6,711 nucleotides of DNA from positions 1 through 6,711 of the forward strand of contig JAJDEE010000434.1 in assembly GCA_029259975.1 (NCBI GenBank), read 5' to 3'. Below, one piece after another: positions 1-6,640 of the stretch. The notes beneath the pieces were generated by a model. It searched no databases, was not told the DNA's origin, and saw only the letters and a program-made list of their open reading frames with translations. The position numbers and the translations under genes were made by a program. The DNA is from Planctomycetota bacterium (GTDB lineage: Bacteria > Planctomycetota > Planctomycetia > Pirellulales > Lacipirellulaceae). Position 1 is the first letter of the stretch. Every line of letters starts with the position of its first letter.

Positions 1-576
1 ATGCTTCATGATCATCGCGCCTTGCTCTTTGACCAGCTCTTGCTCGAGCCGTTCCAAAAGACGTTTCTCGGCATCCTCGGGACTCAGGCTGCTGAGTTTG
101 TGCATCGTTTGGCGTTCGAGGTCAAGCAGATCGTCAAGCTCCTTTTGCCGTCGGGTAGCATCTTCGAGCTTCTCAGCAAGCCGGCGCTGATTGTTCTCGA
201 CCATCTTGCCCTGTTTTTCGAGCTGATCCCGCCGCTGTGCGAGACCATCTTCGAGCTTGTCTTGTTGTCGCTCTCGCTCGTGGAGCTGATTACGAATTTC
301 GTTATTCTCACGTTCGAGGCGGTCCTTTTCTTTGAGGGACATCTCTTTCGCTTCAATGGCTGCTTCTTTGCGCAGTGTGTTGGCATCTTGCTCGGCGTGA
401 GCGATAATCTGCGCAGCCTCTTTGTCGGCGTCACGCTTACGCAAGTAATCAAGCAGCTTGATAAGCCCCATGCCCAACAGGCCAGCAACGGCTACTGTGA
501 TTAGCTGCCCCAGGTCGCCTAAGGCGGCTAGGGGAGGATTTGCCAAGGGAATATCAAACAGTAAAAGGTGCGTCAT
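1..576 (-). CDS. rny: Ribonuclease Y, N-terminal part (gene runs off the left edge)
   Basis: RNase Y is a membrane-anchored endoribonuclease that starts mRNA decay. Translating the minus strand from the ATG at 576-574 gives 192 codons open to the window edge. Seen: a hydrophobic segment at about residues 22-42 (LGQLITVAVAGLLGMGLIKLL), then basic residues LRKR, then an almost unbroken charged Glu/Lys/Arg/Gln coiled coil from about residue 49. Near the edge comes a stretch beginning LSSLSPEDAEKRLLERLEQE, which resembles the conserved segment leading into the KH domain in RNase Y. Family members are usually about 520 residues, so the KH domain and the catalytic HD domain (His-Asp metal site) lie outside the window and cannot be checked. 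The start is well supported: a GGAAGGA ribosome site lies 5 bases upstream, and the frame meets a stop at 603-601 with no other ATG, GTG or TTG between. The gene is divergent from tilS. A long coiled-coil protein of another family is possible, but anchor plus terminal motif favour RNase Y. Confidence 0.92.
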   Translation of the reverse strand, partial: MTHLLLFDIPLANPPLAALGDLGQLITVAVAGLLGMGLIKLLDYLRKRDADKEAAQIIAHAEQDANTLRKEAAIEAKEMSLKEKDRLERENNEIRNQLHERERQQDKLEDGLAQRRDQLEKQGKMVENNQRRLAEKLEDATRRQKELDDLLDLERQTMHKLSSLSPEDAEKRLLERLEQELVKEQGAMIMKH

Positions 577-581
577 TGGAG

Positions 582-588
582 TCCTTCC
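582..588 (-). promoter_or_regulatory. Ribosome binding site of rny
   Basis: The minus strand reads GGAAGGA, 5 bases before the ATG at 576-574. It fixes the rny start. The site lies inside a six-codon reading frame (ATG at 590-588) whose TGA overlaps the rny ATG as ATGA. Confidence 0.7.
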
Positions 589-793
589 ATTATTTTTTGC
601 TTAGGGGCAAATGAGTGCCTCATCAGCAGTCCCCTACAGCAGGCCCAAAAAATAAGCCGTGAGGGGAGAGAAGGATTTGGCCTGAGAGCAATTTGAAGGC
701 ACCACCGGGGTGGCTGGCTTCGATGTGTGACCAAATTGTGCGTTTGTCGCAAAACCGAATAGCTCGGCCTGCTAAACCTTGCTACGAACGAAC

Positions 794-823
794 CCGTTCG
801 GCGAAAGGCCGTTCGACGAAAGC
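794..823. repeat. Tandem duplication of a 15-base unit
   Basis: Two adjacent copies, CCGTTCGGCGAAAGG at 794-808 and CCGTTCGACGAAAGC at 809-823, differ at two positions. The pair is bracketed by GCTACG at 781-786 and 822-827. CGAACG at 785-790 can also pair with CGTTCG in either copy. It lies in the noncoding gap, and its function is unknown. Confidence 0.6.
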
Positions 824-1534
824 TACGTGCAAGTGTCCCAGGCCTGAGTCGCCCAAATTCTGACCGCAGTATCTGCTGCTGTTAAGAGAGTCAGGAAGTA
901 GCGAGCTGGGTAGCTTCCACTTCGTTGTAGCTCTCTCGTTAGGTACAGCGGCGCAGCAGCATCGCTGGCTACGCACGACGGCGGGCAGAAGGCTGGACAT
1001 GCTGCGTGTCAAAGTCTCTCTGATGCGACCAATTTTCTGACCAACACCAAGGCTACAAAAGCCTAAACGCCGGCAGAACAGCAACCGAAAAACCATCAGG
1101 CGGTGGAAAATCTCGAGCATATCTCAGGACGATCTACGAACCACGAGTCAAAACGAAAGCCCAAAACAAACAATTTCGTAGCAGGCAAATTCGCCGGGAC
1201 AACTTAGCGACAAAACACAAAATCTCAAAATCACACAACGCTCTCTGGCGCACCTGTCACCCCCATGGGAGATATTGCGTCCGAGACACGTAATTTTCTT
1301 TTTCTGAAGAGTCGACGTGCCCCACGTGGACACGCAACTCTCAACGTAACCTGCATCGTATCAAAATTGGCTGCAACTGCAAGCTTGGTCTCGGCTTACG
1401 TTGATCAGGTCGTCGCTCCTAGGCCGGTTGCTACAAATTGCATAAACTGAGATGGAGTTTGCCGGCCAGCTACTCACCAGAAACTGCCGAAAATCGACCA
1501 ATCGTTGCCAGAACCCTGAAAGGCTACCCCAATT

Positions 1535-2563
1535 GTGCCGTATGACCGCTCCAGCAGTGGCCTGGCTTCACCCGATGATCTACAGCATCGCGTCAGGTTG
1601 CCGCCAGGTTGGACTGAAATAAACGTGGCGGTTGCCCTGTCTGGGGGTGCCGACAGTATGGCACTCCTGCGCCTGTTACGGCATTTCAAGTCGGGGCAGG
1701 GCGGAGCTGGGAAGCTGATGGCGTTGCACGTCAATCATCAGCTACGTGGGACCGAATCGACCGCAGATGCACATTGGTGTCAGCAGCAATGCAAGGCGTT
1801 GGCTATCCCGCTAGAAGTGCTGACTTGCGACACGTCTCTCTACAAATCCGAGACGGGCGAAGGCATCGAAGCAGCGGCGCGTACCCAACGGTATCAACTT
1901 TTGACCAGCGCTGCCGAGCAGTCGGGCGTCCGCTACCTAGCCACAGCCCACACACGCGACGACCAAGTCGAGACGGTGCTGTTTCGTGTGCTTCGAGGCA
2001 CCGGCCTACGCGGTTTGGCAGGTATTCCCCCGACGCGCGCACTCACGCCGACGGTCACGCTCGTTCGGCCGTTGCTCAATAGCTCGCGTTCGATGGTGAT
2101 TCGATATCTGGCTGACCTGAGGCAAGAGTTTCGTACTGATAGCACGAACGTCGATCGGCAATTTACACGCAACCGTTTGCGACATGAATTGCTACCGCAA
2201 GTTCGAGAGCAATACAATTCGGATTTGGACGGTGCGCTGGTGCGCCTTGCCAGTCAATCTGCAGAGTCGCAACAGGTCGTCGAGTCGCTAGCTCGTCGAC
2301 TGCTTGACGCGGCAGCATGCCCGGCGAAGCCGCAGGCAATGGTTTTGCGATGTCAAGATTTTTCCGGACAGCATCCGCTTGTGATTTGCGAAGCGCTGCG
2401 CATTGCTTGGCGCGAGGCGGGTTTGGCCGAGCAAGCGATGACCTACGAGTGGTGGAACCAGCTAGCAGAGATGGTTCTACGACCGCACGAGGGCATGGTA
2501 GTGAATCTGCCAGGGAATATTCGTGCTAGCATTGCCGACGAGCGGCTAGTGCTACAGTGGTGA
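1535..2563 (+). CDS. tilS: tRNA(Ile)-lysidine synthetase TilS, short form
   Basis: TilS uses ATP and lysine to convert C34 of the CAU-anticodon tRNA(Ile) to lysidine in the cytoplasm, so that the tRNA reads AUA and is charged with isoleucine; it is normally essential. Seen in the 342 residues: the PP-loop ATP site SGGADS at 36-41; HVNHQLRG at 65-72; EAAARTQRY at 112-120; the family block AHTRDDQVETVLFRVLRGTG at 138-157, followed by LRGLAGIP; RPL at 178-180; and DSTN...RNRLRHELLP at 202-221. The end (LPGNIRASIADERLVLQW) resembles the last part of a TilS substrate-binding domain. Many homologues exceed 430 residues, so this is a short type lacking the full C-terminal domain, as I recall for the Aquifex enzyme. 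The start is GTG at 1535: the frame has a stop at 1517-1519 and no other ATG, GTG or TTG before 1535. The ribosome site is weak (GAAAGG at 1518-1523, 11 bases away). The AsmA-like gene follows on the same strand after 211 bases. Confidence 0.96.
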   Translation: MPYDRSSSGLASPDDLQHRVRLPPGWTEINVAVALSGGADSMALLRLLRHFKSGQGGAGKLMALHVNHQLRGTESTADAHWCQQQCKALAIPLEVLTCDTSLYKSETGEGIEAAARTQRYQLLTSAAEQSGVRYLATAHTRDDQVETVLFRVLRGTGLRGLAGIPPTRALTPTVTLVRPLLNSSRSMVIRYLADLRQEFRTDSTNVDRQFTRNRLRHELLPQVREQYNSDLDGALVRLASQSAESQQVVESLARRLLDAAACPAKPQAMVLRCQDFSGQHPLVICEALRIAWREAGLAEQAMTYEWWNQLAEMVLRPHEGMVVNLPGNIRASIADERLVLQW

Positions 2564-2761
2564 GCAGTTTTTTGGGTTCCGCTGCAAAACCGCTAGCATC
2601 GGCACCCGGCTGTTAGCAGGTATTGACCCTGGGCAGCGATCGGGCCTACCATTCTGGCTCCAAACTGCGCAGTTGTGGGGAAATGCGTTAGCCGCTGGTC
2701 GGCTCGCGGGCACGTTGCGCGATGGGACTGCGCAAGGATTGCGCCGAAATTAGCAAGTCGA

Positions 2762-2767
2762 AAAGGA
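2762..2767 (+). promoter_or_regulatory. Ribosome binding site pointing to an ATT start at 2775
   Basis: AAAAGGA spans about 2761-2767, with AAAGGA at 2762-2767. It lies 7 bases before the in-frame ATT at 2775-2777, which is ideal spacing. No comparable site lies before the GTG at 2832. This site is the main sequence argument that translation begins at ATT and so includes the whole membrane anchor. Confidence 0.5.
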
Positions 2768-2774
2768 TTTCGTC

Positions 2775-5700
2775 ATTACTTGGTTCGTCAACATTTGCTG
2801 GTACTTCTTCAAGATCGCTGCAGCGCTTGCTGTGTTTGTGGCGATTGGGCTGGGGGTATTTCTGTTTACCCGGCTCGACGACGAAATTCGTCGGCAAGCC
2901 GAGCAGCTGTTGGCTCGTCAGTTCCCACAGTACAATATCAGCGTCGGCGGTGCGCGACTTGTCGAGGGGCAAGGCATTGCAATCTACGATCTGGCGATTT
3001 CGGAAACGAGCAGCAGGCAACTGCAAAGCAACTTGTTAGTCGTCGATGAGATCATGCTCTCCTGCGACGCGAAACTCACCAACTTGATGAAGGGACTGCC
3101 AACAGTCACGCGCGTCGTGGTAAGGCATCCTCAAGTATGGGCAGCCAAAAATCGCGAAGGACTCTGGAACTTGTCCTCGATTTGGCCCTTGCCAAAATGC
3201 GAGAATAAGAAGCCCGAAGTGGTCATCGAAAATGCGCAGATCACGCTGTCCGATCAAAGTCGATCAAGGCTCCCCGCATTGTCACTGAGAGACGTCAACC
3301 TCATAATTCGCCCCGTGACTGGCAGTGCTCCAGCGACGGATACCGAGTTTGCGAAAGGGCACGTGTCGGAGTTTGGGCTAGAGCCTTTGCAGATCGACGG
3401 CACCTTTAGCGGGCCATTGGTAGAACATGCCGTGGTGCATGCACGCAGCGATCCGGCCAGCAAGTTGCTGCTACTCTCTTGTGATTTTGAGCAGATGCAG
3501 CTCTCCAAAGACCTGCTGACTTGGGCCTCGGCATTGAGTGGCAAGTCGTTGAATCAGACATCGCTGCACGGCAAAGTGGATGGCCACGTAGTGGTCGAAC
3601 AGCAGTTTCAGATCGATGCGAAACCTCGTTTTGATGCCACCTTTCATTTGCAAGGCGCAAGGCTTGAAGACCCTCGTTTGCCTGGACCCTTGGTCGACCT
3701 TGCTTGCGTTGTGCATTGTCAAAACGATTTACTGACCATCAAGCAGCTGCGAGGATCCTGTGGCACCGCGACGGTCGCAATGCAACTAGAACGTCGCGGC
3801 TGGACGACGACTGCTCCCTTGGCGATGGGGTTGCGAGTGCAGAAAATTAACCTCGACAAACAAACCTACGATGTGTTGCCGGCAGTTCTGCAAGACCAGT
3901 GGGATAAGTACCAACCAGCGGGCATCGTTGATGCTGACGTGCAAGTGACTTTTGACGGCCAAAAATGGACGCCCGTCGTTAAGCTCACGGGCCGCGAGTT
4001 GGCGTTCGAGTCGGACAAGTTTCGCTACCGCGTGAAGGGTGGCTCGGGTTCGATGACCTTCACCCCTCGTAACGAGATACACACAGCCACGCTCGACATC
4101 GATCTCATCGGCTACGCAGGCGGGCAGCCGTTGCGATTTGAGGGGCAAGTTTTCGACCCGCGGCCAAGTGCTCTCGGCTGGATCGAGGTCACTGGCTCAA
4201 ATGTCGATATCGAAGACCGCATGATCGCGGCACTGCCCGAGAAGACGCGACACGTAATCGACGCGATCAATCCTCAAGGAAAATTCAACGTGCGTTGGCG
4301 GCTCGACCGTACGCAACTGGGGCAAATCAAGCCGCACACGAATCTGCGTTTAGAGTTGGTCGATTGTCGTGTCAACTACGAAAAATTCCCTTACCCGTTG
4401 AGCGGCATCAATGGATTGGTCTTGGCCGAGGACCAACACTGGACGTTTCGCGATTTAGTGTCGAGCGGATCGCGGCATGTTGAATGCGATGGTTATTTGC
4501 GGCCGGGCAGTCGTGGCAGTGAACTGCTACTTGGTTTCCGAGGGCATCAGCTTCCCTTGGACGACGACCTGCGGCATGCGTTGCCGCCGACGGTACAACG
4601 TGCGTGGGAAGAGTTGCATCCGCGCGGCAACGTTGACCTACAGGCCGACGTATCGCACGTCACCGGTTTGACCAAGCCGGTGATTAACGTGGCAATACAT
4701 CCCTTGAAAGAGTCGACAACCATTCAACCGAAATTTTTCCCCTACCTGATGGAACAAATCGAAGGGTCAATAAGTTATCAGAACGGTAAACTCCAGCTGT
4801 CGCAGCTGCGGGCGAGTCACGGGCGGACGACCATGCGTACCAACGGCGATGGCGAGTTTCGCGACGATGGTTCTTGGAACCTGCGGCTAGAAGGCTTGGC
4901 CGTCGATCGGTTGATGGCACGGCGCGATTTGACGGACGCGCTACCAACGAAGCTGCGGAATCTTATCGAATATCTACGGCCCTCGGGATCGTTTAATCTG
5001 TCGAACGGTAGCCTGTCGTTCTCGAAAGGTCGGGGCGCTAGCTCTACGATCGATACCGTATGGGACGTCGAGCTGAACTTTTTTCAGGCGAATCTGCAGG
5101 CAGGAATCGAACTGCATAATCTTCATGGAGCAGTTCGCCTGAAAGGCGAGGCACGGGGTAACAAGAGCTTTTCGGCGGGCGAGCTAGCAATCGATACCGC
5201 GACATTCGAAGACATACAATTCACTGAGATTCACGGCCCACTATGGGTCGACAACGATCGTTGCCTGTTCGGCGAATGGGCGACCAAAGAGCAAGGACTC
5301 CCGCTGCGAAGGCTGACAGCCCGAGCTTACGACGGCGATGTGGCCGCAGACTCCTGGGTGACATTCGACGTGGTGCCTAAATATTCTGCCGACATAAAAC
5401 TTGACGGCGCCAACTTGGATCGATTGATGAAAGAGCGAATCAATGGCCAACTCGACTACCAGGGGCAGGTCGAAGCTTCGCTTTCGCTGAGTGGCAACGG
5501 TCGATCGCTGGCCACCATGGTCGGCCACGGCGAAGTGCAAATTACCCAAGCCAACATTCATGAGTTACCCATTTTGGTAAGCATGCTCAAAGTGCTACGC
5601 AACAAGACGCCCAACACGACCGCGTTTAATCAGATTGACAACAAGTTTCGCATTCAAGGGCAACACATCTACCTCGACCAACTCGATTTCAAAGGCGATG

Positions 5701-6011
5701 CCGTCAGCCTGTTAGGCCGAGGCGAAACAAACTTTGATCAGGAATTGAATCTCGATTTCCATACCGTTGTGGGACGTAACGAGATCCGTCTGCCCTTTGT
5801 AAAGAACGTCGTCAATCGCTTGGGGGAACAGACGATGCAAATGACCGTCGGCGGCACCTTATCGGCCCCGCAGGTGAGTACGCAGGCCCTGCCGGGTATC
5901 AATAATTTTCTCAAACAATGGCAAACCAATACGACAACAGCACCACCGACCGTAGAACCACGCAAAGCAGAACGTAAGCTGCCGAGCTGGCCCAGTTGGG
6001 GGAGACAATAG
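2775..6011 (+). CDS. Large membrane-anchored AsmA-family protein with internal repeats
   Basis: AsmA-like proteins sit in the inner membrane with a long beta-rich body in the periplasm; members such as TamB, YhdP and YdbH are linked to phospholipid transport to the outer membrane. Numbered from ATT 2775, this protein has 1,078 residues: a membrane segment at about 13-31 followed by TRLDDEIRRQAEQLL; a beta-rich region; four copies of an ALP-helix-PxG motif at about 367, 486, 602 and 722; an AsmA C-terminal-like region at about 895-1035, with GHGEV near 917, ELPILVSMLKVL from 930 and VGGTLSAPQ from 1025; and a disordered Pro/Thr/Lys tail. The first standard start, GTG 2832, gives 1,059 residues but cuts the membrane segment to about 13 residues. 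The frame is open back to TAG 2751-2753 with no ATG, GTG or TTG upstream of 2832, and ATT 2775 has a good ribosome site. The family call is strong, the start is less sure, and lipid transport is inference. No close named homologue is recognised. The gene lies 211 bases after tilS. Confidence 0.85.
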   Translation: MTWFVNICWYFFKIAAALAVFVAIGLGVFLFTRLDDEIRRQAEQLLARQFPQYNISVGGARLVEGQGIAIYDLAISETSSRQLQSNLLVVDEIMLSCDAKLTNLMKGLPTVTRVVVRHPQVWAAKNREGLWNLSSIWPLPKCENKKPEVVIENAQITLSDQSRSRLPALSLRDVNLIIRPVTGSAPATDTEFAKGHVSEFGLEPLQIDGTFSGPLVEHAVVHARSDPASKLLLLSCDFEQMQLSKDLLTWASALSGKSLNQTSLHGKVDGHVVVEQQFQIDAKPRFDATFHLQGARLEDPRLPGPLVDLACVVHCQNDLLTIKQLRGSCGTATVAMQLERRGWTTTAPLAMGLRVQKINLDKQTYDVLPAVLQDQWDKYQPAGIVDADVQVTFDGQKWTPVVKLTGRELAFESDKFRYRVKGGSGSMTFTPRNEIHTATLDIDLIGYAGGQPLRFEGQVFDPRPSALGWIEVTGSNVDIEDRMIAALPEKTRHVIDAINPQGKFNVRWRLDRTQLGQIKPHTNLRLELVDCRVNYEKFPYPLSGINGLVLAEDQHWTFRDLVSSGSRHVECDGYLRPGSRGSELLLGFRGHQLPLDDDLRHALPPTVQRAWEELHPRGNVDLQADVSHVTGLTKPVINVAIHPLKESTTIQPKFFPYLMEQIEGSISYQNGKLQLSQLRASHGRTTMRTNGDGEFRDDGSWNLRLEGLAVDRLMARRDLTDALPTKLRNLIEYLRPSGSFNLSNGSLSFSKGRGASSTIDTVWDVELNFFQANLQAGIELHNLHGAVRLKGEARGNKSFSAGELAIDTATFEDIQFTEIHGPLWVDNDRCLFGEWATKEQGLPLRRLTARAYDGDVAADSWVTFDVVPKYSADIKLDGANLDRLMKERINGQLDYQGQVEASLSLSGNGRSLATMVGHGEVQITQANIHELPILVSMLKVLRNKTPNTTAFNQIDNKFRIQGQHIYLDQLDFKGDAVSLLGRGETNFDQELNLDFHTVVGRNEIRLPFVKNVVNRLGEQTMQMTVGGTLSAPQVSTQALPGINNFLKQWQTNTTTAPPTVEPRKAERKLPSWPSWGRQ
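3873..4988 (+). repeat. Protein-level repeat of about 118 residues inside the AsmA-like gene
   Basis: The motif [AV]LP-x3-R/Q-x7-P-x-G recurs four times: VLPAVLQDQWDKYQPAG (3873-3923), ALPEKTRHVIDAINPQG (4230-4280), ALPPTVQRAWEELHPRG (4578-4628) and ALPTKLRNLIEYLRPSG (4938-4988). The spacings are 119, 116 and 120 residues. A second landmark keeps step: FRYRVKGGSGSM (4020), FPYPLSGINGLV (4386) and FPYLMEQIEGSI (4737). Each unit therefore looks like one helix followed by a run of beta strands. The DNA itself has diverged, so the duplication is old. Confidence 0.8.
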
Positions 6012-6014
6012 AGA

Positions 6015-6091
6015 ATCACGAAGCACGAATGACAAATCACGAATGGCGAACCCCGACCGTAAGGGACGGGAGAACGAATAACGAACTACGA
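6015..6091. repeat. Array of degenerate 7-base units, consensus near ANNACGA
   Basis: Starting four bases after the AsmA-like stop codon, the sequence keeps a strict 7-base register for 11 units. Units 1-6 (6015-6056) and 9-11 (6071-6091) mostly end in CGA; examples are ATCACGA (twice, 6015 and 6036), AGCACGA, ATAACGA and ACTACGA. Units 7-8 (6057-6070) are degenerate but hold the phase. An inverted copy of AATGGCGAA (6042-6050) occurs as TTCGCCATT at 6131-6139. The layout recalls the heptamer tandem repeats known from cyanobacteria (STRR), but the sequence is different. It is noncoding, and its function is unknown. Confidence 0.7.
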
Positions 6092-6162
6092 TACGCGCTC
6101 TTTATTCGCGATGGTTACATCACATCATCATTCGCCATTAAACAGTTTGACCCTGGAATACC

Positions 6163-6168
6163 AAGGAG
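6163..6168 (+). promoter_or_regulatory. Ribosome binding site of the 110-residue gene
   Basis: AAGGAG lies 8 bases before the ATG at 6177. This strong site supports the small gene as real and fixes its start. Confidence 0.75.
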
Positions 6169-6176
6169 TCTGAACT

Positions 6177-6509
6177 ATGAGCATTGGTCCTTTTAGCGGA
6201 ATCGTAGGGAGTGCTGCAGGTGCTCCGTTGTCGCAAACTGCCGGCAGCGAAACGGAGCAAGCCAAAAAAAGCTCCAGCGATTCGCAGCGGCAGGTGGAGA
6301 ATGATACGAAAGCAGAAAAAGCGGCCGGCATCGGCCAAACCGAAAGCGACGAAGGCCCCTCAGAACGCGATGCCGACGGACGAAAACTGTGGGAAGGCGA
6401 CACACAGCACCAAAAACCAACAGAAGAACAGTCCCAAGAGTCCGAACCTCCGCGCCAGGTAAAGGATCCTACAGGACAAAGCGGCAGCGAGTTAGATTTG
6501 ACGGGGTAG
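6177..6509 (+). CDS. Small hydrophilic, probably disordered protein of unknown function
   Basis: The 110-residue product has no known catalytic motif, no cysteine, no membrane segment and no clear signal peptide. The first 18 residues (MSIGPFSGIVGSAAGAPL) are Gly/Ala-rich and mildly hydrophobic. The rest is rich in Ser, Glu, Gln, Lys and Asp and likely unstructured. The middle block AEKAAGIGQT (46-55), the block DADGRKLWE (65-73) and the ending DPTGQSGSELDLTG (97-110) look like conserved islands. From memory, small proteins of this pattern occur as hypotheticals in planctomycetes; I cannot confirm that here. Support for coding comes from a strong AAGGAG ribosome site at 8 bases, an ATG start, and balanced composition in this frame only. 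The gene starts 165 bases after the AsmA-like stop, beyond the 7-base array, so an independent transcript is plausible. The last base of its TAG stop is also the first base of the GGCGCTAG repeats. Confidence 0.7.
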   Translation: MSIGPFSGIVGSAAGAPLSQTAGSETEQAKKSSSDSQRQVENDTKAEKAAGIGQTESDEGPSERDADGRKLWEGDTQHQKPTEEQSQESEPPRQVKDPTGQSGSELDLTG

Positions 6510-6540
6510 GCGCTAGTTGTTGGGCGCTAGGCGCTAGTTG
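6509..6540. repeat. Three copies of GGCGCTAG
   Basis: GGCGCTAGTTG occurs at 6509-6519 and again at 6530-6540, with a shorter GGCGCTAG at 6523-6530 that shares its last base with the third copy. The repeats begin at the last base of the preceding stop codon. Spacing is uneven (14 and 7 bases), which fits slippage or a dispersed intergenic repeat rather than an operator. Confidence 0.65.
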
Positions 6541-6592
6541 ATTAGTGCTGAATAATGTTAGCTTACCGACCTAGAACTTTACAATTTCAGTA

Positions 6593-6639
6593 GTTCCAAA
6601 TTCCATGGAAAAGAAAGAGCAGTAGCTGTAATTTGGAAC
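6593..6639. repeat. Perfect 10-bp inverted repeat around a short palindrome
   Basis: GTTCCAAATT (6593-6602) is the exact reverse complement of AATTTGGAAC (6630-6639), with 27 bases between the arms. TTCCATGGAA (6601-6610) is itself a perfect 10-base palindrome overlapping the left arm. The right arm ends one base before the double-hairpin element. No reading frame or coding role is seen here. Confidence 0.65.
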
Positions 6640-6640
6640 A

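Larger units (their letters stand above)
577..1534. other. Long intergenic region between divergent rny and tilS; no gene recognised
   Basis: This 958-base stretch must hold the rny 5' region (minus strand) and the tilS 5' region (plus strand). The open frames here (minus 782-1120, minus 1148-1333, plus 1265-1450) give Arg/Ser/Cys-rich or featureless peptides with no ribosome site or recognisable motif, so I do not call them genes. Seen: a 15-base tandem duplication at 794-823; an A-rich, T-poor stretch at about 1141-1250, where A outnumbers T roughly three to one on the plus strand; and an imperfect inverted repeat at 1311-1331 (9-bp arms, one mismatch, CCC loop), preceded rather than followed by a T-rich run on the plus strand. 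No convincing -35/-10 pair was found for either gene, and no tRNA, RNase P RNA, SRP RNA or tmRNA signature was seen. Confidence 0.6.

Noticed and set aside
1..504. Plus-strand open frame of 167 codons, rich in Leu and Phe
   Set aside because: It is the antisense of the RNase Y coiled coil: Glu/Lys/Gln codons read backwards give Leu/Phe. It has no ribosome site, and the minus-strand product is recognisable.
782..1120. Minus-strand open frame of 112 codons
   Set aside because: Its composition is Arg/Ser/Cys-rich with no motif, no ribosome site was noted, and it runs through the 15-base tandem duplication.
1311..1331. Inverted repeat with CCC loop as a terminator
   Set aside because: It is not followed by a T run on either strand: the T-rich run precedes it on the plus strand, and the minus strand continues into A-rich sequence. 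The stem also has a mismatch.
1265..1450. Plus-strand open frame of 61 codons upstream of tilS
   Set aside because: It has no ribosome site, motif or membrane pattern; its length is within chance for this composition.
2623..2652. Possible sigma-70 promoter (TTGACC, 18 bases, TACCAT) before the AsmA-like gene
   Set aside because: The -10 match is only 4 of 6, and such a pair is expected by chance in a gap of this size, so it is not listed as a feature.
2675..3049. Plus-strand open frame of 124 codons overlapping the start of the AsmA-like gene
   Set aside because: It is Arg/Cys-rich and overlaps about 270 bases of the better-supported frame, which carries the membrane anchor and family sequence.
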